Assembly (NCBI RefSeq): GCF_026151205.1
Contig: NC_087084.1
Span: 9,358,894 to 9,422,893 of the forward strand
DNA length: 64,000 bases
Reading direction: 5' to 3'
From: Bolinopsis microptera
Taxonomy: Eukaryota; Ctenophora; Tentaculata; Lobata; Bolinopsidae
The translations under genes and the position numbers were made by a program. Under the pieces are notes generated by a model. It searched no databases, was not told where the DNA came from, and saw only the letters and a list, made by a program, of their open reading frames with translations. Of the stretch, positions 19,582 to 29,865 are shown in pieces; the first letter of the stretch is position 1; each line of letters opens with the position of its first letter.

Positions 19582-22500
19582 TCAGACAAGATCCTCAGGC
19601 GGTAGGACTTTGTAGGCAGCAATACACTCAACAATCCACTGTGCAGTTATTGGCGCTAGCCCTGAAACTTCTTTCAACTGAAAAAGTAGAAATACTGATA
19701 TCTGGATATTATCCGGTTGGAAGAGACAAGGACAAGTGAAACAAGGAAGTTAGGAGTAAGGGCAAATTTTCGGCGTCAACGCCATCTTCAGGCTAAAATT
19801 GTTATAAATGTTAGTATATAATAAATGCTTCTATACTAGTTAAAATGCTAAATTAAAATTACACACACTGAATACAGGTTACATCAAATGATACCATTTG
19901 ATGTAACCTGTATTCAGTGTGTGTAATTTCAATTTAGCATTTTAACTAGTATAGAAGCATTTATTATATACTAACATTTATAACAATTTTAGCCTGAAGA
20001 TGGCGTTGACGCCGAAAATTTGCCCTTACTCCTAACTTCCTTGTTTCACTTGTCCTTGTCTCTTCCAACCGGATAATATCCAGATATCAGTATTTCAATC
20101 ATGAGACTAATAAACAGCGAACTACTCCGTTATTTTGAAAAAGTAGAAAATGAGAACTTCTTGTACTTTGATATTCATTTTAGTAAACTTTTCAAACATT
20201 TAGAACACGTGTAAACACTCTGAAACACGTGTTAATCACGTGTTAATCACGTGTTAAATCACGTGTTAATCACGTGTTAAATCACGTGTTAATCACGTGT
20301 TAAATCACGTGTTAATCACGTGTTAAATCACGTGTTAATCACATGTTAATCACGTGTTAATCACATGTTAACGTACTGTGTTGATATCAGTAACATCTGA
20401 GTCTATCAAAGGGGACACTTTAGTCTGTGTCTTGTAGGTCAACTGGGAGATACTCGATCCTGAAACAAGAATTATAATCAAGATATAATGTGAGATGAAA
20501 TGAGCGGTTTAACAATTAAGGGGACATACACCAAAACCTTTTATGCCGGGACCCGGTAGTTAACTTCATATTAAGAAAGTATACATCAAAACAATAAGAT
20601 TTGATACATTAAAAAATCTATTAATAAACGATCTTATGATAGTCGTGTGCAAACATTCTTAAATTCTGAATTTTTTCCCAATTATAATACATGTAATAAT
20701 AATCATCCTTTTACCCGATGGTTTAAATGAATGGTATTTTATGTTCATGAAGCTTTATTTTGTAATGGAATTGTTTAAAACATGTTAAAATAATATGTGT
20801 TACGACAATGCCCCAACAATGCCACAATTATTTATGTTTGGTACAATCCAGAGATTATATATCCTGAAGAATATTATGTAAATAAAAAATATGTAAAGAA
20901 TGATAACCATAACGATATATTTTCCAAGTAATCCGTCTCCTTTTCGTGGAAAATCCGGTCGACTATGACGTTTTCCCTAAAGCTAAAGGGGGATAGGAAA
21001 CTGTAGATGCCCAAAAATAAATGTTAGCAAGAATTCGTTAAATAAAACCGAGCTGTAAAAAACAAACCACTATCAGGGGAGTGAACAATAGTGACCTACC
21101 ACTATCAGGGGAGTGAACAATAGTGACCCCCACTGCCTCCAGTAAAGACGAGAAGTGGTCACGTGGTAAGATTCTGATGTCACCCACGTAGAACACACTT
21201 GTGTTCGCAAATAGGGGCGGGTGCTGGGGAGAGGGGTTATTGTAGCGAGTAATAAATATATTAATAATAGTAATAAATATACTGTTGATAAGCGAGTAGT
21301 AGGATAAAAGATGAAATTTATTGATTTTGGTTAAAAGCTGAACATGGACAAAGTCTAGCTATTTTCCTAAGAGATTATATCTAATAAAACTTAAAAGTAA
21401 CTTTAAAATGGCCGTCGATAATCATATCAAATTAAATATGCAGATTACTGAACACCCTGAAATTGAATAAATAATTCCAACCTTGAGGACTCTAGCTATT
21501 CTTGCTGATCTTGGTGCGCAGGTCCGACCACTTTCAGTATCTCCCTGCATCTCATAAGGAGCCTGGAGGTGATAGTGTGGAATGTGGAGAATAGAACAAA
21601 CAAAGGAACAACGGGTGGAGCCTGGATAAACTTATGAACAAACAAACGAACAATATGAACAGGTAGTCAAAAGTTGATTGGTTAATCGTTGTCACGTGTT
21701 AGAAAACGCACGGTTCACCTCTCCACCAGTATCCAGTTCTACAATCTAATTAGTAGTTACCTCGTGGAGAAGCTCTTTAGACTGATAAGACTGAATTAGC
21801 CACTGATTGGACAGGATCCACTTTCCTCCAGCTATCCCTCTGAAGTATTTAGCTGTCCTGGGGCACGTCATGCTGTCGTCTGAGGAGAGGAGAGGGGGGG
21901 GGTCAGGTATTTAATAATATGGAGGGGGGGAGGTCAGGTAATTAATAACTGTTGAAAATATCTGTTATTGTCAGTTTTCGATTTGACAGTTGGTATCATC
22001 CACATACGAAGGCTCAGTTTTAATACAGGTAGGAAAGAATTCTAAGTGCCGGGCAGCGCGGCGGGGCAGTGCATTCTGTAATCTCCAATTCATTGTAAAG
22101 GGTATGGTAGGAAACTATTCACTGAGTATTTTAAAACACGTACTATGAGGGAAGATGAGATGTGTAACAGCGTCTGTGTACTGAGTCAACACTCTGAATT
22201 TTACGTGACAACTCCCTCTGAAACAGCACAATTTGGTTACTAAGTAACTTGATTGGTAACTAATCAACTTTATTGGTTACTAAGTAATTTCATTGGTTAC
22301 TCTATCAAAATATTTGACAAAAAAGTGCACAAAAGCTGCAAAATAAAAGTTCTCAATAAAAAACTCGAGAGTTGGGCCCTCTCACCCTCTCCAGGCTCTC
22401 ACCTAATAGATTTTCTGAGCTGAAAAGCCTCTTTAGATCCGCTCTTCCCCAACATACCAGAGAGCAGTATGTTTACTATCTTAACCGGGGTAACTGTTAG

Positions 22501-25500
22501 GCTAGGTCGCCTGCTCACTATCACTGGGGATCTCTCCTGGGGTAACCAGCATGAAGGCTTAGGAAACAAATTACTAAATAGTGAGATTGTTCGCAAATGA
22601 AATTTTATTTATTCGGGGGGAAAGGTTTTAAAATGCTGAAATCAAGTTGGGTCATTTTTTATGCTTAATTTATCAATGCGGCATCAATCCTATTTGCAAA
22701 AATTAGAGGAATTGATGACATGCAAACACAAATTAAAGAATTGACGAAATGCAAACACAAAGAAAGTTAAGATTGAGAGTAGAACCTGGGATGGAGGCAC
22801 ATAGTTAGAATCAAGAGAGTCCGAGTTACTAATATCAGGTCTAGGAATGTTAGGAATGTAAAACTGCTTCACAGCTGTCTCTCCTGATCTCCTCTCCACT
22901 TCTGAGATATTATCCTTCAGTGACGGCACTTCTTTAACAATCCCGCTTATAACAGCCTTCTTAGTATTAGACTGTTCAGGATTAAGTAGTTCCACTTTCT
23001 TATTCTCAGGTGTGTGTAGTGATGAGACTTTCAGCTGATCACCACATTCTTCTCTACCACCAGAAACGCCCTCTATCTGTGTTGGAACAGAATCTGTGTT
23101 TGAGATAATATCTGCAGACGTCATCACCTCACTATCCTGGATAATCCCCAGAGACATTACTGGAGGAGGAGGACGAATCTTTGCACCTTCAATAGCAGCC
23201 TCATTCAGTGCTATCAGTTCAGCAGTGTTTATCTCCAATCTACCCCCTCCCCTCTGGGAGAGTGTCTGACTTCTTGGCTCTGCCACATCTCTGCTTTTAC
23301 AGCTTCTCTTCTGTTCTCCACCACAGTAGATGACAGTTTTATCTGAGGTTGAAGTGGGTTCCTCCACCTCGCAGATTGTGATGTCGTTACTAGCGCTGAC
23401 TAGATCTTCAAACAGCTCACACTGGCTGAAGCTCTCTGAGGAAATTTGGGAATGAGTTTTAATTAGAGAAAACAATCGCATTTAAAATGAATTGAGAATT
23501 TTTCTTGTGCCTATTTTTTCCTTTCACATCCAATGAGGTGTAAGTAATCATTGATTTCAATTTACAGCCCTTTAGCACGGAAAATAAAAATAACTCTAAA
23601 TCTTTTAATGTAAATTCAAGAAAAATAAGGTCACACAATTAAATCAGATAATTCTTAAACCTTGTTCGACAATGGTTTCGTTGATTTTCTCGCAACTAGA
23701 TTCAGCAGGCACAGGTTTAACGATAAGTTCCGGTTGTAAGGTATCAGCGACAGCAGCACCTGTTCACAGGATGGGTTACCAAAAATGGAAAACTATCAAA
23801 CCGATCAAAGATGCATAATTTGCAATAAAGCACCTTTTTTTTTCATAACAATAACGTCATGGTAAACGAAACATGACTTTATTGTGATGATAAAAAGGGT
23901 ATTTAGTAGAAAATGATACGTCTTTCTGACAAACGACTCCGATCCCCCAGGCCCCACCCGAATACAACATGTATGTACATGTTACAACATTCCTCTTACA
24001 CCCTCATTTGCTCCAACCTTATCTCTTAAAAACGTACCAATAAAACAGCAACTAACAAACACTCTATCTCACATACCAGCAACAAACACTCTATCTCACA
24101 TACCAGCTTGTTCGATCTCCTGCAATCTAAGAAGTTCAGCTTGATTTTCCTTCAGCTGCTGCCTCATCACCGCAAACTCTTGGCTGGTGTACGACTGACC
24201 ACTACTTGAGATCAGAGTCCGGTTTGGGGTCCTCGGAGACAAGGTGTCCTGGCGGGGTAGAAGTTGAGGTTTAGATTTTAAAATAGATTTAGATAAAACA
24301 TTCAATATTCTTCAGGGACGTTCGTTCACAAATTATAAAAGTTTAATTCAGAAGGTAGTTTTAACTTTAACACGCAAAGAAATGCTGAAACCACCGAGAT
24401 AAAGATAAATGTGACAATATTTTAGCCAAACCTTAGTTTGCTGAGTAGACGAGGAGAGGGGGTGATGTAACTTAGTCTCCAGATCTCCCACTAACTCCCC
24501 AACTGTAGTGCCACCATCTTCCAGAGTTGTCATGTCCTTATATGGTACTGTGTCAAAAACTTGGGCTTCATTCAGCGGATCGTGGGGCTGTGAGCTCTGT
24601 GATGTTTGGGGGGATTCTTTCACAATCTTTGGTTGAGAATCTTGAATCATGCGTTCACGCTGTTGGCTGAGTTGGGATAGCTTCACTTCGTCGCAGACAT
24701 TCGTGTTTTCTTCGAACACCATCACATTGCTATCAGTAGCCAGCGAATATGATTCGTTGAGGATCCCGAATGTTTTCTTGAACTCTTTTTCGTTGAACTG
24801 AGGATTGTTGTAGGTAAATCCCTCCAAACTATCAGGTGCGTTGTCACTATTAGGCTGTATTTGTTGTGCAGGCTGGTTGGGATTATCTGTAGCAGTGGTT
24901 TCCACAGAGTCTCCGAATATGAGAGCTTGATGATCCACTTCAATATAACGTGATTCTGTTGATGCGGACTTGTCTGGCACTGGCACACTGTTCAAAGAAT
25001 TTTGACGATCAGCAGTGAGAGAGTTAATGAGATCTTCACAACTGTTAGGGTCAGAGTGGAGGACATCCTCGTAAATGTGTTTCATTAGTTTGGGGGACAT
25101 GATACCTGGTCCCTCCTGGATGATTGTAAGTTTTGAGGCTGTACCCCCTCCCCCACCAGCACATGTTCCTCCTCCAGTTATGTTTTCAATTGTGTAGTTG
25201 GTCTTGTTGCCATCCTTGTCGATTGTCAGTTTGGGGCTGGTTTTATCTTTGTTGGGGTTTGTGTAAACTTTTCGACAACAGCGTTTTTTCGAGATACAGG
25301 GGTACAGTGGTCATTTCTTTTGGAAATTGGTGTTGTTGAGACTTTGCTGATGAAGTCCTTCATTTTAGATTTATCTCGTTTAGCCTCATTTTGAAGATCC
25401 TTATTGGCCTCTCTTTTATGTTCTGTTAAAGGAGATTTTCGATCATGGTCTTTACCGATATCATGTCTGGCCCTCTTTTCAGCAGAAGTTTGGGTTTATC

Positions 25501-28500
25501 ATTGTCCTTGGGATCATACTCAATACTTCGTTTCTTAGTCTCCTTCGGCTTCATACTTACAACAGGAGTCTCCAACACCATTGCTTCTCTCTTAGGGATC
25601 ATGGGGGTTTCCAATACAGTGTTGCTTGATTTTATGGCTTCACAAAATAAGGGTGTAACTGGGGCTGAGGGTGGCTCTGAGTGTGCTAAAGTTTGGAGGT
25701 TGGGTGTTTCCAAAACCTTTAAATCGTCAGCCTTTCGTCGCGAAAGTGCTGATTTTCTCAGAGACTTGGCCTCGTTTTGCGGTTGAACATTTGAAAGATC
25801 GGGTTTTGGCAATTCTTTAACCATTTTCTTTACTTCTGCTACCTTGAACTGTTCATTTGTGAACGTCATGCTTAACTCTGATTCAAATCCACAAGAAGGA
25901 AGATCATCATCTTGATTCATTTCAGGGGGAGCAGGGAGATTGTCAATCATTTCTACACTTTCTCCAGAAGCATCTAAATCATTTGTAATTTCAGAGATGG
26001 ATTTCACGGCATTTTGTCGAGCATCCTGACCTATCTTTATAACATCGATTTTCTTTGATGGTTTAGATTTTGTTTTAGCGTTACTTATCGAGATCGAATC
26101 TTTAAAAACCTCTGATGGACCCCTTAGACCAAATGAAATCTCCAGAACATCAATAGTGTTGGGTTCAGATTCATCCCTAGGAGGTATCTGAAATGCTATG
26201 CTATCTTCATCATCAATAATGGGAGGTTTTACCACTTTCCTTCTCAGAGACTTCCTTCTCGACTCACTACTATGAGATGAGGTTGTAGGAGAGGAACTCT
26301 CATCTTCCTCCGAAGACAATATCTTGATTTCTGTCTTCTTGTTTTTATTTTTCTTGACCCCTATATCCAGAGAGTCGTCCTCATCTGACTCAACTGCCTT
26401 ACCAGGTTTGCTGGACAGTACTGGTTTGTTGGTGATGGTGATGTCTGGGGAGGGGGTACTCTTGTTGATAGTTTTCACCACGAAAGGGGACACTTTCTTA
26501 CCAACAGAAGAGGTTGGTTTAGGGGATTGGTACGAAGTGGAGTTCAGGGAGGTGTTGGAAACTCTCCCACTCTGCTGAGGACAAATATGAGTTATCAGAC
26601 AAGTTCATTAGCAAAAGTTCATTCTGAGTAAATCCTTAAATAAAATAATAACATAAAGGCCTTTGTAGTGGCACCTTGTAATTTAACTCACTGCTCTAGT
26701 GCTCTAGTATTAAAGGCGACTGATCACTAACCTCTAACCTCTAACCTCTAACCTCTTACCTCTTACCTCTTACCTCTTACCTCTTACCTCTTACCTCTTA
26801 CCTCTACCCTCTAATCGACTGACCTCCTAACCTCCTAACCTCCTAACCTCCTAACCTCCTAACCTCCTAACCTCCAAACCCCCTAACCTCCTACCCTCCT
26901 AACCTCCCAACCTCCAAACCTCCTAACCTCCCAACCTCCTAACCTCCTAACCTCCTAACCTCCTAACCTCCTAACCTCCTAACCTCTAATCGACTAACCT
27001 CTACATTCCTAACATTCTTCATCAGTCTCTGTAGTGCCCTACTCTTTGCAGCAACTGATTCCTCACTGTTCAGAAGTGATTTCTTGTCCGAGGAAGAAGG
27101 AGCTGGTAACTGAAAGGTCAAAAACATGAAACCACGAATTAACGATACCTTATTGATACTGATGCAATGAATTTGATCTCAAATTTGTTGTTCTATAATA
27201 TGGAAAACTGTAAGCAATATTTCAAAATCTTAAAAGAAATCCCCGGCCCCGAAGACCGTAAGTTGTTCTATGAAAATGATTTTTACATTTTTAGGATTAC
27301 TTACGGAAATTTTAACAAGGTTCTCTTTGTTTTTGTCTGTGTTATGTTTAATGGTCGGTGGAGTTGTAGTTGTAGCTTCCTTACTAAGCACATCACCTTC
27401 AGATTCCATTTTCGTTATGTCCACTGCTTTCCGACTACACTTCTTTAACTTACTTTTCTCTCCCAAATTTCCTTTTTCTATAGTTTCAAGTAGCATTCTA
27501 TTCTTCTCTAGTGCTCCTGATATAGTAAGCTTAGATAGTTTTAATCAGTTTTAACTACAGTTTCTCAACTTTTGATCAAGAAATCAATCAGTAATTGTCG
27601 ACAGAGATCAAACAGTTTACCCCCTTTACTCAGGAGTGAATGTGTTGCGAGTTAAAAGCAACAAACCTTTGTGGGACTCCGTCTCAGCAGTTTTCTTTCT
27701 TTTCCTAGAAGAAGAAGAGGAAGTGTCCGCTACATTCCACTTCCGTGCTGGGGTATTAGCAACCATACCAGGTTTACTCCTCACTGCTGGAGTAATAGTG
27801 GAGGATGGTGGCTGATTGCTTGCGGAGTTCACAGATAAAGGTGTTGTTAATAGTGCTTTTTGAAGAACCTTTGCTGTGACTTTTTCTGGGCTTTTACAGG
27901 TTCTGGGGGAGTGGGGTTTTAGAATTTAGATATTGTGAAGTACAGGTCAAACAAATGGCAAAATCGTGATCTGAACACTGATTTAGTAATTTATTAGGTG
28001 CTATCAGGTAATAAAAAGAGAACTTTGATGACAAGAAAATAACCAACGTTAATTCGAATTGGGAGAATGGAATAATAGGTTCCTCTGAACCACTCTCAGC
28101 CCCTTCAGAGTTTATAGTGGTTAATATACTCTCTACTCCTCGTAACACTGATGTCAGCTCACTCGTTTCTCTTAGAGACCTAAATAGGATATTTTAAATT
28201 GGTTGAAATTTCCAAGTTGGCAGCATATCGACAATTACTTATTGGCTAATGGCCATCATAAACCAGTATAAATTAATTATAGATACACATTTAAGCAGAC
28301 TAATTACACTGCTCTTAATTTCGTGATTAGTGAGACATGGTATTACCTTCGTGATATGGGTTTGTTGCAGATAGGGCATTTTGGTTTCTTTCTGATGACA
28401 ATCTGCTGGTCTATGCAGACCTTACAAAACTTGTGCAGACAATCTCCTGGTAGTTCAGATTAATTAATTAAATATAACTACTTTGTAGTAACTGATAAAG

Positions 28501-28913
28501 ATTATTATTAACGATAATTAATTAAATATAACAACCTTGTAGTTACTTATCACACTGAATTGTTGATTAGTGAAAATAACAGCACTGCTACTATCACAAC
28601 TGCAGTTGTATTTAATACTTAACATCGAAAACAGCACAAAATTTGTTACAATCAGCAGACTTACTGCTGGCGGATTTAGTTTAGATTTCAAATAACCATG
28701 TATACAATTTCAACCAGTTGTGTACAACACAGAAAGTTGCACACTATGATTACATGATTACCTAATTACATAATTACCTTATTACATAATTACCTAATTA
28801 CCTAATTAGTACCCACCTGAAGTTGGATTCTTGAGAAGACTTAAACAGATCGGACACTGGAGGTTCTTCTTGAGAGCTTCCCCAAACGCTTGTACAGCTT
28901 CTAAATCAACCAT
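19582..28913 (-). CDS. BRCA1: BRCA1 homologue, 17 coding exons, about 1545 aa
   Basis: BRCA1 is a RING E3 ligase subunit (with BARD1) and phosphopeptide reader in homologous-recombination repair in the nucleus. Exons (minus strand): 28913-28817, 28446-28347, 28179-28048, 27902-27667, 27516-27305, 27109-26999, 26574-24432, 24248-24104, 23759-23661, 23435-22786, 22536-22403, 22217-22144, 21879-21761, 21562-21482, 21223-21100, 20459-20377, 19677-19582. All phases close if two single bases missing in exon 7 are restored. The RING is C20, C23, C35, H37, C40, C43, C56, C59, followed by a SRRSLRET segment. Exon 8 encodes a coiled coil (MRQQLKENQAELLRLQEIEQ) placed like the PALB2-binding helix. SQ/TQ motifs cluster in exon 7. 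BRCT1 keeps LLSG, R1386 and K1389 (CPRTAKYF) and GIAGGKW, the phosphoserine pocket; BRCT2 ends at APITAQWIVE. It is shorter than human BRCA1 (1863 aa). Exon 3's donor was chosen by phase. Confidence 0.93.
19689..20096. mobile_element. 408-bp near-perfect palindrome (fold-back element) in the last BRCA1 intron
   Basis: Two arms of about 202 bp are reverse complements with only isolated mismatches and a 4-nt loop (ATAC at 19891-19894). The outer words are GAAATACTGATATCTGG and CCAGATATCAGTATTTC. It begins 11 bp from the acceptor of the final BRCA1 exon. No coding capacity. A fold-back MITE is the likely origin; no target duplication was found. Confidence 0.9.
20217..20370. repeat. 12- to 13-bp CACGTG minisatellite in the last BRCA1 intron
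   Basis: Units ATCACGTGTTA(A) alternate in 12- and 13-bp lengths for about 12 copies, with a few CACATG variants at the distal end. CACGTG is the E-box core. It is adjacent to the donor of the penultimate BRCA1 exon (20377). Confidence 0.9.
26715..26998. repeat. telomere-like minisatellite in BRCA1 intron 6
   Basis: Runs of CTAACCT, CTTACCT and then CCTCCTAA units fill almost the whole interval. On the transcribed strand they read as TTAGGAGG repeats, rich in GG pairs. They begin immediately after the donor of BRCA1 exon 6 (GAG|GTTAGT at 26999/26998), so the donor itself resembles the repeat unit. Confidence 0.9.
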
Positions 28914-29090
28914 AGTCGCTCATCCTTATCAGTGCTGCATTTTATTATAAGTGATTGTAATTTTTTGATTAATTAAATAAAATGTCAAACTAGAAATTTG
29001 GTTTGTAAGTAAACAGTAAATTTATGAATGTTCAAAATAATTTCAAGATTTTTTCTAATTTTGTTAGTTCTGCTATCATTTTAAAGTGGT
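28914..29090. promoter_or_regulatory. BRCA1 5' region with two short upstream ORFs
   Basis: Reading on the minus strand, ATGCAGCACTGA and ATGAGCGACTATGGTTGA precede or overlap the BRCA1 start; the second overlaps the main ATG in another frame. AAATGCAG upstream could be a splice or spliced-leader acceptor that removes the first uORF. No core promoter was recognised. Confidence 0.4.
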
Positions 29091-29099
29091 AGCTTACAA

Positions 29100-29435
29100 T
29101 ATAAATACAACCGGTCTGTTTTATTAATGCAATAATATAGCAATATTTTTATGTAATAATTTACTAACGACCTACTTTATAAAACCTTTATAAAAATAAT
29201 TTCTATCATTGTTAAAATTTAATTAAAATCTATAATTGATCGTCTATGAATAACTAATAGTTCATGCTAAAAATAATACATCATATAAAAATAAAAACCT
29301 TTAAATAGTATAAAACATTTATTAATTTTTGAATTAAATGTGATTATAGCAATAAAATCAATAGCTACTGGTAATCATTTTTCACATTTCTGATTTGTCT
29401 TCAATGAACTTACAACTGGATTCCTGATTTGTTTT
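29100..29435 (-). pseudogene. decayed duplicate of the sulfatase-like gene's 3' end
   Basis: The minus-strand sequence at about 29365-29435 aligns with the last codons of the neighbouring sulfatase-like gene (shared GACAAATCAGAAATGTG and ATTACCAGTA/ATTATCAGTA). The following 29110-29360 aligns with its 3' flank at 29440-29705 (shared TAATTGATCGTCTAT, TTCATGCTAAAAATAATACA). It is a tandem relic with no open frame. Confidence 0.7.
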
Positions 29436-29439
29436 ATTA

Positions 29440-29865
29440 ATGCAATATATCGATACGATTATCTTATTTTTATTTAATGATTTACTAACGATCCACTTCA
29501 GCTACTTACTTGCATTTTAGAATCTTTGAAATAAAAAATAATTTCTGTAATTGCTAAAATTAAATTAAAAATCTATAATTGATCGTCTATAAATAACTGA
29601 TAGTTCATGCTAAAAATAATACATCATATGAAACATGAAAACCTTAAAATAGTATAAAACGTTTATTAATTTTTAAATTAGATTTGATTTTAACAATAAA
29701 ATCAAGATCTACTTGTCTAACTTTGCAAGTTAGAAGACAGCGACTACGGAATAATTTCCGAGCGACTGTGTTATCACTTATCATGTAACATAATAAATCA
29801 ACATCCTGCAATCCTGCATAGCAGTACCAATCCTGATTTCAAAACTTTATTTGCAATTTTCAAGT
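29440..29865. terminator. 3' flank and probable polyadenylation region of the sulfatase-like gene
   Basis: On the minus strand, AAATAAAG lies about 20 nt beyond the TGA stop, a suitable polyadenylation signal. The rest is AT-rich and partly duplicated at 29110-29360. Confidence 0.45.

Noticed and set aside
25133-25786. Plus-strand ORFs over BRCA1 exon 7
   Set aside because: Antisense shadows of the BRCA1 coding sequence.
26715-26998. Interstitial telomere
   Set aside because: Units are 7-8 bp and irregular (CCTCCTAA, CTTACCT), not TTAGGG; a minisatellite is the simpler reading.
19582-28913. BARD1 instead of BRCA1
   Set aside because: No ankyrin repeats between RING and BRCTs, and the BRCT1 GIAGGKW and RTAKYF words and post-RING SLRET segment match BRCA1.
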